DNA of 64,000 nucleotides from Ilex aquifolium (GCA_951799425.1 OX637391.1:17264051-17328050); one strand, 5' to 3'. Shown: positions 44,156 through 57,896, numbered from the stretch's first letter. Notes: a model not told the origin generated them from the sequence alone. A program made the numbers and translations.

Positions 44156-47100
44156 TCAAGGAATCACATGGTCCAATTTTAGGAGTGACATTTTCTGCAA
44201 GAGGTTAGATAGGTTTTTGTTCACAAATGATTGGGAGGATTGGTTTTTTGGGGGTTAGGCAGCTGGCCTTACCTAGGGTGGTGTCAGATCATTGCCCTAT
44301 TATTCTTGATAATTCGGTTGTGAGCTGGGGTCCATGTCCTTTTAGGTTTGAAAATATGTGGGCGGAATATAGGGTGACTTTAGTTGATGGGAGGGATAAG
44401 TTATGAAGAAATTGGAGTTTTCAAAGCAAAAGTTGAAGGTGTTGAATAAAGAGTTTGTAGATATCAACGTTACAAAGAAAAGGGTTTTAGAGAGAATTGA
44501 AGATCTTGATAAGATTGAAGGAGGAGGTGGATTGAATGAGATTTTGTGAAAAGAAAGAAGGGATCTTCGGAATAAGTTTGAAGAGGTTGTGTTTAAAGAT
44601 GAGATTAGTTGGAGACAAAAATCAAGAATTAAGTGGGTAAAGGAAGGGGTCAATAATTCTAAATTCTTTCATAAAGTAGCAAATGGGAACACAAAGAAGA
44701 AGTTTATTGATAAATTGGGACTTGAGGATGGTGTGATTATAGAGGAGGAGGGTATTGAGAGAGAGATTATTAGTTTCTTTTCTAAGTTATACTTGGTACA
44801 AGATTATTCGAGACCTAGGTTGAAGGGTTTAGATCGGTGTCCTTTAGATGAGAGGAAAGTTAATTAGATGGAAAGACCTTTTGAGTTGGAGGAAATTAAG
44901 GTTTCGGTGTTTGAGTGTAGCAAAGAGAAAGCTCTCGGGCCAGATGGGTTCACTATGGTTTTATTTTAGGAATGTTGGGATGTGATGAAATATGATTTGA
45001 TGAGAATCTTTAAGGAATTTTTCAATAATGGGGATGATTAATGCAATTATAAATGCTACATTCATTTGCTTAATCCCAAAAAAAGAGAATTCCTTGAAGA
45101 TTAATGATTTCATGCCAATAAGTCTCGTTACAAGTTAGGACAAAATCATTGCAAAAGTGTTATCACTAAGGCTTAGGGAAGGATTGAGTGACACCATTTC
45201 AGGGTATCAAGGTGCTTTTATTAAAGGAATATAGATTTTGGACGTGGCTTTAGTGGCCAATGAGGTGGTAGAGAATTACAGGGCTAGAAGATTGGAGGAT
45301 GTTCAAAATTGACTTTGAGAAGACTTATGATCATGTGGATTGGAATTTCTTGGACTTTGTTTTGGAATCCATAGGCTTTGGGTTGAGATGGAGAAGGTGA
45401 ATTCAAGGGTGTTTGCAATCCATGAATTTCTTAGTGGAGAAGGTGAATTCAAGGGTGTCAGCAATCCAATGAATTTCTTAGTCATGTTGAATGGTAAGCC
45501 TAGGGGTAAGTTCAAAGCATCTAAGGGTCTTAGATACGGTGATCCTCTTTCACCATTTTTCTTTACTTTAGTGGTGGATGGATAGAGTAGGCTTATGATG
45601 AGGGCTGAGGAGTGTCACTTGGTTGAGGGCTTTATGATAGGGAGAGACAGAATATCTATTTCTCATTTGCAATTCGTTGATGACACAATTTTTTTTCTTT
45701 GGGGGATGAGAATTTATTGAATGTCAAAAAGATTATTGATGTTTTTGGTTTGGTTTCTGGCCTTAAAGTTAAAATGGAGAAAAGTTTGATTGTTGGAATT
45801 CAATTAACTCTAACTAGGATAAGTTGGATAGGTTGGCTTGTGATGTTCAGTGGGAGTGTGGCCTCTTAAGTACTTGGGTTTGCCTTTAGGTGGTAATCCA
45901 TTGTCTGTTTCTTTTTGGGATCCAGTTATTCACAAAGTAGGAAAAAATTTAGATGGGTGGAAGAAGGCTTACATTTCTAGAGGAGGTAGAGTAACATTGG
46001 TTCACTCTGTATTGGCAAGAATTCCTATATATTTTTTGTTTCTTTTCAAGATGCCATGTGAGGTGTCAAAGAGGATTGAGAGAATGATGACAGATTTTTT
46101 ATGAGAAGGAAAGGAGGAGGGGAAAAAGGATCACCTCATTTGTTGGGAGGTGGTGTCTAGGCCAAAATCAAAAGGGGGACTCTTTTGGTGGAAAATTTGG
46201 TGGCTAGAAATGAGGCTTTGGTCGGAAAAATGATATGAAGATTTCCTTTGGAGCAAAATTTGCTATGGCATTTGGTTATTAAAAGTAAGTATGACTTACA
46301 GGCTAATGGGTGGGATGCTAATGGGGTTGATTGGGGAAGCTACCGAAATCTTTGGAAATTCATTTCTTAGGAGTTACCTTATTTTTCTCAAAGGGTTAAG
46401 TTCAATGTGGGCAATTGGTTGAGAATTCATTTTTTGGAGGATATTTGGATGGAGGAGTCATCATTCTCAAGTTCATTTCCTCGTTTATATAGACTTTCTT
46501 CTAATAATGATCATAGTGCTGATTCGTTGGCTAGGTTGGATTCTAATCCAATTGCTTGGAACTTTGGTTTTCGTAGAAATTTAAATGCTAGAGTCTTCGG
46601 AGTTAGTTTTTCTTCTTTCTTTGCTTAATCCTATCACTTTGAATCATAATTCTTTGGACAAAAGATGTTGGATCATTGACCCTTCGGATTCTTTCTCATG
46701 TAAGGTTAAGATGCCACCAAAAGTGCAAGTGTGTGCATGGGGTGATTTCTCATGGTAAGGTTAATACGTTTAACATGTTACAAAGGAGGAGGTCTTACAC
46801 TAATTTGTGCTCACAATGGTGTGTTATGTGTAGAGCAAGTTGTGAGAGTGTGGAACATTTATTTTTACATTATGCTATTGTATTATTCCTATGGAATAAA
46901 TTATTCGAGATGATGGGAGTTTGGTGGGCTGCCCGCATTCAATCTCCTTGACGTTGTCGGTTGAATATAAAAGTTTGGGTGGTGGTGAAAGGGGTGGTGT
47001 TCTTTGGAATTGTGTGGGTCATTTGGATGGAAATAAATGCTAGAATTTTTGAAGATAAAGAAGATGTGAAGGAAGGGACGTGGGATTGATTTTATTTCTT

Positions 47101-47329
47101 TGCATCTTTTTGGGTGTCCATTACAAAGGAGTTTGAGCGTATCTCTGATTTTGGTATTACTTCAAGTTGGATGACATCGTGTAGGAGATAATTTTTTTTT
47201 TGATGGCTGTTTGTTTTTGTTTTGTGCTCATTTTTTGAATGTCTGAGGGTTGGACTACTTGTTCACCCTTTCTTGCACTTTTTTTTTGGTTCTTATCAAT
47301 GAAAAGTTTGTTTCTTATAAAAAAAAATA
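44156..47329 (+). pseudogene. L1-type LINE, 5'-truncated, many frameshifts
   Basis: It starts inside the endonuclease domain ([18 protein letters not shown], then [14 protein letters not shown]), followed by the linker RFENMW. The RT domain reads KALGPDGFTM, IDFEKTYDHVDWNFLDFV, GDPLSPFFFTLVVDG and FVDD (45673-45684). KYLGLPLGGNP and GWKKAYISRGGRVTLV follow. A zinc-binding zf-RVT end (about 46690-46950) has CVMCRASCESVEHLFLHY. The copy ends in an A-run after GTTTCTTAT at about 47318-47329. Frames change repeatedly and stops are frequent. ATGTGCTCCCAATC (about 44144) and ATGGGCTCCAAAATC (47335) may be a worn target duplication. Confidence 0.85.
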
Positions 47330-47673
47330 TTTAATGGGCTCCAAAATCCCATTTGAAGACGAAATTACTCTTCCCCTATCAAATTTTTTGGGTCAAAATT
47401 CTTCTCATTTATCGTTAGGCATGTCATCTTACATCCCAAAAACTCTTACCAACCAATCTCCATTCCCTATCTTGAACCGGCAACACCACCCCCTAATCCT
47501 TATCCGACACTATTTCCCCTTCTCCTCAGACAAAATCCACCTCCTTTCACAAGAAACCCTGATTTCTTCAGAGAAAACCAAATTTCCCAACCACAATCCC
47601 TCGGTAAACCCCCTCCTCCTTTCGATGGAAACCATCTCCACCACAAACAACCCCCGACAAAACCCCTCCCTTT

Positions 47674-47917
47674 CTATCACAAAATCATGCCGTTGGCAAC
47701 CACACCAACACACAGACATATGCACCCCATCACACGAGACCCTGCAACCCCTTCCCCCTCCAAACCTTGATTGTTGTTGATAGAGGAAGAGTGCTCTATC
47801 ACAAAATCATGGCGTTGGCAACCACACCAACACACAGACATATGCACCCCATCACACGAGACCCTGCAACCCCCTCCCCCTCCAAACCTTGATTGTTGTT
47901 GATAGAGGAAGAGTGCT
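47674..47917. repeat. Perfect-like 122-bp tandem duplication plus (GA)n
   Basis: Copies 47674-47795 and 47796-47917 differ at only a few bases (for example CATGCCG against CATGGCG). A GA microsatellite follows directly at about 47922-47953. The near identity shows a recent duplication within an old element. Confidence 0.88.
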
Positions 47918-47918
47918 T

Positions 47919-47956
<38 letters not shown>

Positions 47957-48224
47957 CATTAAAACCATCCAAATCCACTGTGATCTATGCTGAAACTTTC
48001 TTTGATTTGTTTGCTCTACCATTCTTTTCAATTTGTAGTTTTCCCCTTCGTTTTTGTTGTCAATTGGCTTGTTGATTTTGAGGTTTTAAGAATTTGGCTT
48101 TGTGAGAGTTGAGTTTTGTGGGGAGGTTGAGAAGGTTGGCAACTCAGGTTGGGGTAGATGGTGAGGTAAGATCGCAACTGTGACAAAGTGTTGATAGAGG
48201 GACGGAGAGTGGATGGATTGGTGG

Positions 48225-49140
48225 TCTGGGAGTTGGGTGCAACTCCTTTGCTGTGAGGAAAAAATAACACACAGTGTTGTTAGAGACAATGACATGGTTT
48301 TTAATAAGTTTGCACAACAAATATTGCTCCCAAGAAACGGTACAGTTTGATATACATTTCTAAAGTTAAATATTTTTCCCCAGAACAAACCCTAACTTAT
48401 CTCATTTGCACACCACCCTTTCCCCCTAAAACAAACCTTTCTGCATCTCATGGATTCAATGTTGGGATTATAAGAGTCTGAACAAAGGATGAGAAACAAT
48501 TCTCACAAAACGGACTCCACGCCGCCCAAATCGTACAAAAAAATTGTTGATATTTGTGACCACCTCATGCTTCAGGTTGCCACGGCATTGCGTTCCAAGA
48601 TGAATGGCCATACACAATTCATGTCTTAGCTTATATTAATGTCATTACATTAATAGTGCTCGATGCCTATTGCCATCAATCCTTGCTGCAGTGACTGCTT
48701 GGAAAATCATTCAGATTCGGTGCTCATGAGAGGTGGAGAAAAGTTGCGGAGACTGCAGAGCGAAGTATTATTTTGGTATGCAAAACTTCTTAGGTTTTTT
48801 TTTCTGGGTAAAAGTTTTTATAGTGCACAACATAAAATGGTCTTGAGGGGTGAACTCCTTAAACTTGTAAAGATTACTTCACAATTATTTTATCAAAGAA
48901 ATTTTTCTAATGACAGTCGTCCCCCCACCATCTATATCCATGAGATGCAGATAGGGTTTAGAGGGTGGTGTGCAAATGAGATATACATATAGGGCTTGTT
49001 TTGGAGAGAAAATTTTAACTTCAGAAATTTATACCAAACTATGTCGTTTCTTGGGATTTAACATTTAATATGCAAAAGTTATAAACAAAACGGTGTCGTT
49101 TTTCTAGTAGCAGTATGTTCTGTTTCTTCCTCCTCACAGT
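48225..49140. repeat. Long inverted repeat of the foldback element
   Basis: Arms 48225-48450 and 48944-49140 pair over roughly 190 bases with mismatches. Matched words include TCCCAAGAAACG, TCTCATTTGCACACCACCC and TGCATCTCAT. The intervening 490 bases form the loop. Confidence 0.75.
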
Positions 49141-49469
49141 AGAGGAGCTACACCCGTGGGAGTTAGGTATGGAGTGAGAGAATGAAATGATTTTTGGTCA
49201 ATTATGAAGGGTAATTTAGTGATTCACATTTTTCATTCACCCAGTTGTTCCTTATGTCCTGGGAAAAATTTAAGGGGGTAGATTGTTAAAATTGTAACCA
49301 AAGAGAGTTCATTGAGCATGACCCAAACATGAAGGGGGGAATTTGTAATCAACTCTTTTTTGTTTAATAAATTTTAGAATTGGATGTAAATAAAAGTAAA
49401 TGTTTGATTTTTTATTTTAATAGATGAAAATAAAAATTAACTTGTTTAAGTGTACACCTGAGGATAAAG

Positions 49470-50205
49470 GTGTAACTTGGCCGGGCTAACGTACCCAACT
49501 TGTACTCAACCCAGAAAAATCAGTACTTGGGTTTATTTTTTTAAAACTAGGGTTGGGCTTGGGCAAAAAATTCTCAATTCGGGTTGGGCTCGGGCTGAGA
49601 CTTCGGGTTCACAGGCTCAACCCGAGCCCAGACTGAATTACTAAAAATAGGGTTCAACCTAAGTTTTTATTTAAGCATTAAAAATAATGTGTCTTATGTA
49701 AGCGTTAGAAAAATCTATAATATAAAACTAGATAGACTTCAATAAGCTTATCCGACAGTCTTAAATAGACGCATCAAATGACCACCAACATTCATCTCAA
49801 AACCATTCACATTGCATTGTGCCTTTAAGCACAGGTTACTTCTAGTACATATATAAAGGGCCGCATATGTGTGTTATTTAAGCATTAAATATGTTAAAAT
49901 CTCACATTAGTTGCACACAAAAAAAGTCTCTCCCTCCTCTTGTATATAAAGAATGCAAACTCCATGTGGCTTGTGCCTTTAATGGGTTTGGTTTCATTGG
50001 GCCTACGTGAGTTTAATAAAAGAATTGAAGGCGTAAACATATATAAAAACCCAAATTTAACTTGAAAATTGAATCCTATGTAATAACTTGATCCGAACGA
50101 GCAATACTCGGTTAAGGTGTTTCAGGTTGAAGTCGGGTTCGGGTTGGGCTCGAGTTGAGAGTTTTATAACTTGGGCTTGGGTTGGCCTCTCAACCCGCCC
50201 AAGTT
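49470..50205. repeat. GGGTTCGGGTTGGGCTCG-rich element, possibly hAT-like
   Basis: Both ends carry GGGTTGGGCTCGGG-type sequence in inverted or direct form (49556-49640 and 50135-50200). Outer ends GGTGTAACTTGGCCGGGCT and, in reverse, GGCTGCAACTTGGGCGGGTT are similar. Many plant hAT-type non-autonomous elements look like this (general knowledge). Possible flanks TGAGGATA and CGAGGATT are only 6 of 8 alike. Confidence 0.4.
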
Positions 50206-52564
50206 GCAGCCCAATCCGAGGATTGTTTTTTGGATCCGCCCAATCCTATGACAAACACCGACTCTGATCACAAAACCCTAATCGACGACAATTCCCTAAT
50301 CGCAATGTCCCTAGCACGTGCCGATGTGGACCGCATGTTCGGTGTCATTGGAATACCGGTCACCGCCCTCGCCATCCGCTCTGTCACCCTTGGAATCCGA
50401 TTCATCGCCTTTCACTAGGAGCAATCCACCGGTTACGTCACCTTAGCTTACGGATATCTCACCGGCTGGTCGGGAATCCTCCTCGCCGTCTACGGCCTCA
50501 GTTGCGTCCATGGCCTCTCAGTTCTCTCCAATGCTAGAGTTAATGCCTGGCCCATTGTCATGACTCATGATCTCCGGCGCGTGCGACTGAAAAGACTTCG
50601 GCCGCGATGACTTTCAAGAGCTCAATCAAATCACAATGGTTAAACACTCTTGGGAATTTTCCCACAAAAGCCATTAATATCAAACTTATCCCTAATTGTG
50701 TTTTCGATGTTATTCATTGGCAAAATTGGGCCGACCTAATGGGTTTTATTTGGACTTGCCCTCCGATGTGCTTCACCCAACTGTTACTGAATCGGAGGCC
50801 GAGAAATTGATAACTGATGGTCCAAATTGTAGAAATGAAGAGGAAGAAGTGATGGGAAGTGTCGAAAATTCAGAGAATGTTGAGAAAGGCAGAGAGGCTG
50901 TTGATTGTGTTTGGTAAGGGCGCTGCCATTGCTAGAGCCGAGAATAAGCTAAAAAAAGTCGGTCGAAAGTACTGGAATTCCATCTTTACCAACGCCAATG
51001 GAAAAGGGCTTGTTGCGCGATACACATGAGCTAGATGCAAAGATGGCGAGGTCAATTGGCAATTGGGAAATGTGACGTTGCATTGGTGGTTGGTGCAAGG
51101 CTTAATTGGTGGTTGCATTTTGGAGAACCAAAGTGGGCTAAGGATGTGAATTTTGTGTTAGTTGATGTAAGGAAGAGATTGACTTGAGGAAGCCAATTCT
51201 GGGATTGGTTGAGGATGCGAAATGGGTTTTGGAAATGATTGATAAGGAGATTAATGTGACCTTTTTGTTTGGGGAAGAGTCATCGTTGGGTTGAGACGAT
51301 AGCGAAGGAAGGCTAAGCAAAAAGTGTCAAGAATGGAGGCACAGTTGGCTAACGCTGTTGTGTAGTTCAATTTTATGACACCAATGAGGATAATTAGGGA
51401 TGCGATTTTGGGATTGGGTAGTCCAGCTCCCATATTGGTGTCTGAGGGGGTGAACACAATGGATGTTGGTTGGCCTGTCTTACGGAGCCAAGGAGCAGGC
51501 TGGATGCTGGAACTTGGGGGACTGTTCTGGGATATTGCATTGCTGCGGCAGTGGCTTCACCTCGGCTTCTGGTTGCTGTTGAAGGGGATTCTGGATTTGG
51601 GTTCAGTGCTATGGAACTCGAGGTTTGTTCCCTTACCGAATATTATCGTTCACTTTGTGCTAATTGAAAACTGAAAACTCATACACTGCCTTATTTCATT
51701 CAATTATGAAAGAACATAATGCTGATGCTGAAGTTGAAAAATTCATCTTCTCAATGATTTCATATGGATCTAGCTGGAATGTTGTGTATTTAGATGAATG
51801 AAGAAGTATGTTTTTTTAAGTTTACTGTTTTTTCCCCTTTCAGCTAGTTTGGATTTTGTATTTGCATTTTCTAGCTATTTGGGGATTCACAATTATTTTC
51901 AAAGGCTCCAGTTAAGAAGAAACATTATGCATAATCTAAACATCTTTCCTCTAAGGGATAACAAATGATATTCTAGTTGCATGAAACTTACTGTTCTTGG
52001 ACTTTGCTAGAGGCAAGAACCTTGTACACACTACCTTTTTATTCTCATCGCTCTCGCCAAAGCATGTTGTGATTAGCTATTGAAAACAGAATGCACATTT
52101 TAATGTTTAGGGTTTAAGTTACTTGTATTATTAAATTTATATGTTTTATTAACAATAGGTTCTGAGGGTAGAGTGCATATTTAGTTGTCACCACTTACAT
52201 ATCTTATAATCAGAATATGTTATTTGCGCAACACTCTCCTTTGTTTTATAATATCCTATTGATTGGTGCCTATTTATCTAAGAAATAGATATTTAGTCAC
52301 CTTTGTCAAAATCTTCGTGGTGGTATTTCTGGTCATTGGTCATGGCACGATGTTATCCAAACTAAGTGGTAACAGACACGGTTTGATTGCGAGACATAAT
52401 CAATGATCATTGTTTTCTTCAAATGCTTGTGATGCAATAGTGGGGAAGTACTTTTTCATCAAAGAATTTTCTGCAACCAGCTAGACATAGCTTGGTATGG
52501 ACATTCATTTTGTTCAACATCAATTGATTCTATTAGTCTCTTGAGTTTAATAGTATGGAATTTC

Positions 52565-54880
52565 TCTTGCAATGGTATATGACCTTGTAGTGGCAAACAC
52601 CTTGTTTAGAAAACGAGAAGAACATCTAATAACCTTTAAGAGCGGACCAAACAAAAGCCAAGTAGACTACTTCTTAAGTAGAAGAACAGACCGATTAACA
52701 TGTAAAGATTGTAAGGTTATCCCGGGAGGAAGCTTAACATCTCAACATAGGCTAACAATCCTAGATTTATATATTAAAGGGCAACATAGAGTAAGGAGAA
52801 GCATTAGAAAAACAAGAATGAGATGGTGGATTCTAAAAGATGAGAAACTTGTATTATTTAGGAGTAGAATGCTTAAAGAGGTCTTATGGAACCTAGAGGA
52901 TGAGTCTAATGTTATGTGGGGTAGGATGACAAAAGACACTAGAAAAATTTCGGGAGAGGTTCTTGGGGAGTCAAAGGGTATAGGGCTTGTGGGAAAAGAA
53001 ACTTGGAAGTGGAATGACGACGTGCAAGAGGTAGTTAAAGTAAAGAAAGAATCCTTTAAGAGATGACAAAATGATAGAAATAGAGAAAACTTCCAAAGAT
53101 ATAAATTAGCTAATAAGGAGGTTAAAATGATAGTTAGAGACGCCAAGTTAAAAACCTACGATGAGTTGCACAAAAACTAGATAGTAAAGAGGGAGAAAGA
53201 GACATCTACAAACTAGCTAAAATTAGAAAAAGGAAAACAAGATACTTGCCAAGTTAAGTGCATCAAGGGCGATGACTCAAAGGTTTTAGTTAAAGATGAG
53301 AAAATAAATGATCGGTAGAAAGACAATTTTGAGAAACTATTAAACGAAAATCACTTAGGAAACCTAGAAGAGAGAAAATTGTAGGATCCATGAAACTTGC
53401 TTTTGGAGAATAAAGAATTCGGAGGTAGAGGTTGCATTGAAGAAAATGAAATTAGGCAAGACTTTAGGATCGGATGAGATTCCAATTGATGTTTGGAAGT
53501 GCTTAGGAAATGAAGGGGTGTCGTGGTTAATGAAATTATTCAATAGAATTATTGTTACTAGGAAAATGTCGGATGAATGGAGAAAGAGTATTTTAGTACC
53601 TATGTATAAAAATAAAAGAGATATTCAAAATTGTAATAATTATACAGGGATAAAATTGATGAGTCATACAATGAAATTATGGGAAAGGGTAATTGAAAGG
53701 CGCCTAAGAGTTGAGACTACAGTGTCGAAAAATCAGTTTGGGATTTATAGAGTTGACACTCGGAGAAAAGTATAGAGAGAAGAAGAAAAATTTTCATATG
53801 GTATTTATAGATCTACAAAAGGCGTATGATAAATTACCTAGAAACATAATATGGAGGGTGCTTAAGAGAAAAAGAGTGACGAATAGGTATATTGAGGTGA
53901 TAAAGGACATGTATGACGGGATTATGACTACAATTAGGTCTTCTGTGGGAGAAAGTAAAGAATTTTTTAATCACGGTGGGATTATACCAAGGATTGACTC
54001 TAAGTTCATACCTATTTCTCCTAATTATGGATGAATTCACTAGGCACATTCAAAATGATGTCCCACGGTATATGCTATTTGCAGATGATATTGTGTTAGT
54101 AGATGAAACTCGAAGGGAAATTAACAATAAGTTAAAAATTTGGCGACAGAAACTCGAGTTGAAAGGGTTTAAAATAAGTAGGAGTAAGACTGAATATATG
54201 CAATGCAATTTGAGTAACAAAAGAAATAGACAGTGAAAAAGTTAATATTGAAAATCAAGAAATACCAACGAGTAAATAATTTAGACATCTAGGATTGATC
54301 ATTAAAAATGATGGAGAGATTGGAGATAGTGTAACTCATAAAATCAACGCCGGTTGGCTTAAGTGGAGGAAATCCTCTGACATATTATGTGATAAGAGGA
54401 TACCGATAAAATTAAAAAGGTAAGTTTTATCAAACAGCTATAAGGACAACAATGGTGTATGAGATAGATTGTTCGGCAACTAGGAAATAACATAGTGACA
54501 AAGTGAGTGTAGCGGAAATGAAAATGTTAAGGTGGATGTGTGAAAAAACTAGAAAGGATAGAATAAGAAATGACCGTATTAGAGAAATGGTAGGAGTAGC
54601 TCCAATTGAGGATAAGTAAAGAGAAAATAGATTGAGATGGTTTGGTCATGTTCAATGGAGCCCGATAGAGGCACCGGTTCGAAAAAATGAGATAATTTAT
54701 CCTAATGGTATTAGAAATAGGGGTAGACCTAAATTAACATTGAACAAAGTAAAAAGAAAAGATATGAAAATATTTAACTTAAATGAGTGTATAGTGCATG
54801 ATCGAAATGAATGGTGAAGACGGACTCATATAGCTGACCCCAAATGATTGGGACATAAGGCTTGGTTTGGTTTGATTATT
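52565..54880 (+). pseudogene. RTE-type LINE, 5'-truncated, in the HACL intron
   Basis: It begins in the end of the endonuclease (SQVDYFLSRRTDRLTCKDCKV, TSQHRL). The RT follows in pieces: KMKLGKTLGSDEIPIDVWKC, CNNYTGIKLMSHTMKLWERV, FHMVFIDLQKAYDKLPRNII, and YMLFADDIVLVDE with FADD at 54078-54089. RMLRWMCG-like, LRMRWFGHVQW and GRPKLT segments follow, and the end is ADPK-like (ACCCCAAATGATTGGGAC at about 54838). This set and order is characteristic of plant RTE LINEs. At least five frame switches and internal stops are present. The tail reads GGTTTGGTTTGATTATTTG rather than poly(A), which also suits RTE. Confidence 0.85.
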
Positions 54881-56252
54881 TGATTTGTTATTTACTCAAT
54901 TCTTAACCAGGATATATGAAAATATTTATATTTTTTTTTACATTCATGTAAAAATAGAAATATTTTTACACGAACGTAGTACTGTGGAATTACTATGTAC
55001 CAGGTTGTTTATCTTGTGATCACACTCTTCTATGCCTTAACAGTTGTTACTCTGCCCATGTGTTCTCCAAGAAAGTAAATTCTTCGGACTTGTGAGACAT
55101 TGCAGTAGTGATTGTTTCAGCTGTTCTATTTTTGTAGAATTTGTTCACTTTTGGAAACAACAATTTAAACTAAATTATATCTTTTTAAGGATGCATTTAT
55201 TGGGTTTTTCTTGCTTTTGGTCCATCATGGAATCTGACCTAGTTGTACGTGGAGAAAGTATTGCATGACAATTTCATTTCTTCCTTATACCAATTTGCTA
55301 TGTGCCTTGTTTTTCCAATTCTGTTGGGATGCTAAGCAATGACTCGGCCGAGTCATATCTATCTCAGTGGCCTCCGATCTAGTGTGAACAGAACTGGACC
55401 GGCCTGTCCGATTTACTTAATAGACTGCTGTGTAAAAGAACCATTGGAGAACCTCTAAAGCAGTCGGTTTTGGTGAAAACCAGTGAACTGGTCAGTTGTT
55501 TAAAAAACTCAATACAATAAAAAATTATAAAAGTTACTTTTTGGGGTAATTTGCCCTACAGATCAGACGAGACCTCTTCATCTTTATTTTCTCTGACGAT
55601 TCTCCATACATACAAAAGAACAACGGCCAGTGGACACACCATACGTAACGCCCCAACTCAGGGGTGTACTTTTGTTTGTTAATTAAAAGTAGAATCTCGA
55701 ATATTTTCAACCAAACCTTGAAACCTGGGTACATACACAAAAAAACCTGCATCTTTATAATTGTTGGGATATTCAAAAGAGAATTTAAGTTTAGGAACAA
55801 GTTAGGTGAGTAGCACTCTGTGCTACGTCACACATTTATAGACCACCAGATTCATTTACAAACTACAAATTCCAAAATGCTACAACCAAAAGGAAAATAC
55901 AAAGGACTCCAAGGTGACAACCCCACGACCTCCTAGACTCAGCAGTGGACTCCACTCATGGCATTGGACTCTTGAAACATTACACCACAAAAAGGTGAGC
56001 ATGAAAAGCTCAGGAAAAACAACATACACAGTTAAAATGGTGAAATATGATTCTTCTAATTTGAATATCATCCTAACTTCATAAAAGTGAAAGCACCAAA
56101 TAAACACCCCATTTGAGCAACTAACATAAACTTATATAGGTTATCTCCATCAACAAAGTCATCTTTGCCATAGCTTATTCCATCACATAGAGATAATATC
56201 CACCATACAAGCGTAAGTCAGCACTCAACAATATTTCCTACCTAAACATTTT

Positions 56253-56398
56253 CTCGTCACACAAACAATAATCGTCACACAGACCATACTCGCCACATAG
56301 GCATGATTCATGACACAGACAATAGTTCGCCACATAGGCATGATTCGTCACACATATAGTAACTGCTACATAGGTATAATCCGTCACACAGACAATAT
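56253..56398. repeat. 18-bp minisatellite, eight copies
   Basis: TCGTCACACAGACAATA and TCGCCACATAGGCATGAT type units alternate, 17-19 bases each, for about eight copies. The consensus is near TCG(T/C)CACA(C/T)AG(A/G)CATAAT. Confidence 0.8.
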
Positions 56399-57459
56399 TT
56401 TTCCCTTTCACCAACACTTCTTCACACAGTAATAATTTGATAACAAGTAAGCTTACTATACGAACTATATATGTGAAATAGCTCACTCACCTTGGTTTAG
56501 CTTCTACCTCTGATGCGGTCTCCCATCGGAGCTTTAGGTGGAACGGTGTGTGTGTCTTCGCACGTGTTATCACAATTGCATTTAAATACTAATGTAAACA
56601 TTATATTCTAAGTGCACATGTGTATATATGTTTATCCTCGTGCAAATTCCTTCACTTAGCATCTTCCCTTAACATTTAGGTTCTTTCTTGTTAAACCCTT
56701 CCTCTAACGCTATATTCATGTTTAAATGTAATTTGTGTAGTTGAAATCAAGCATACCCTTTTAGGATTAGTTTTAGCCCCTTAAATGTTTTGGGAAGCCT
56801 ACGGATTGAGCAGTTAGGAAATTGAAGATTTCTGTGGCAAAATAGAAAATTGGCCTTGTTGTACTGGTACAAGTCCTATCGGTACATTACAGGACAGATT
56901 ACCCTTCTATCTGTACAACCATAATTCCTACTGGTAGAACTCAAACAGAGTAGTTTCCTACCGGTTCAACTGCAATTATACTGGAACCATAAAAGTTAGG
57001 TTTTAATACTTCCTTTCATCTTCCTTCACACCCAACTCCTATTATCATTACACCACTCTCATCCTAACCTTTAGAACACATAAATTGGGGTTTAAAGCAC
57101 ATGAATTGAAAAGTTTAGAGGGTACTCATAAGAGTTGCCCTTGCTGGAATTCCGCCAGAGTTGTCAAGTTCCTCAAGCTTAATATTCTTGACCTCCAACC
57201 CTACCTAAGATCACCCATATACTTAATTCTAGTTGATCCTTTTGAGAATTATGGAAGAAGAGAAGATGATCCTTACCTTATTTGAGCATACACCTTCACT
57301 AATTATCAAGGTTCTCCACCGAAAATTGAAGAACTCTTCCAAACCCCTTCAATTCCCTTCCAAAACCACTGCAAAGCCCTCCATCGGTTTCCCCTAGCTA
57401 GTACTCCCTTGGATTGGACAAGTGGATGCACATCCATCCACCTCTTATTTCCTATCCAT

Positions 57460-57520
57460 GCATACATACATACATACGTACGTACGTACATACATACATA
57501 TATGTCCACTATATCAACAC

Positions 57521-57561
<41 letters not shown>
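57460..57561. repeat. CATA/CGTA and AT microsatellites
   Basis: (CATA)n changing to (CGTA)n at about 57463-57500, and (AT)n of about 36 bases at 57525-57561. Confidence 0.9.
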
Positions 57562-57563
<2 letters not shown>

Positions 57564-57825
57564 CACTAACCTTTAATTACAATTACGTATTTAATCTTTC
57601 CTTTAGTTAACCCATCACATTCTACATCTTCCTCCCAATTTTTAAAATTAAATTAAAAAATTATTATTGATGCCTGAGTTTAATTTCTCGTGTTTTTCAA
57701 TAATTTTTATTTAGATTCCATAACTAAAATCTACACACACCTTTAAATTCTCGACACCATATAAAATGCCTAATATGCAAATGCCAGTCTCACACCATAG
57801 CTCTCAATCGAACTCCTCAATTAGT

Positions 57826-57896
57826 ATCTCTCTCTCTCTCTACACGTGCACACACACACACACACAGTAATAATGTAATACACACACACACACACC
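57826..57896. repeat. CT and CA microsatellites
   Basis: (CT)n at about 57826-57841, (CA)n at 57848-57866 and a second (CA)n at 57880-57895, separated by AT-rich bases. A further (CT)n of about 26 bases lies at 58675-58700. Confidence 0.9.

Larger units (their letters stand above)
43980..49355. mobile_element. Foldback Mutator-like element with 9-bp duplication, split by an L1 LINE
   Basis: The left end GGGTATTAATTACAAATTGCCCC is inverted at the right end (GAGTTGATTACAAATTCCCCC read in reverse). Both are flanked by TTTTTTGTT (43971-43979 and 49356-49364). The inverted arms are long: about 48225-48450 pairs with 48944-49140, and bases after 47330 also resemble the right arm in reverse near 49190. 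So the LINE at about 44156-47329 sits inside the left arm. Without the LINE the element is about 2.2 kb. A tandem duplication and a GA microsatellite lie in the left half. No transposase is seen, and no captured gene was recognised in the loop (48451-48943). Confidence 0.72.

Noticed and set aside
44342-44653. Minus-strand 103-codon frame in the LINE region
   Set aside because: Shadow of the LINE RT linker on the plus strand.
57306-57610. Tyr/Ile- and His/Thr-rich frames around 57500
   Set aside because: They translate AT and CATA/CGTA microsatellites.
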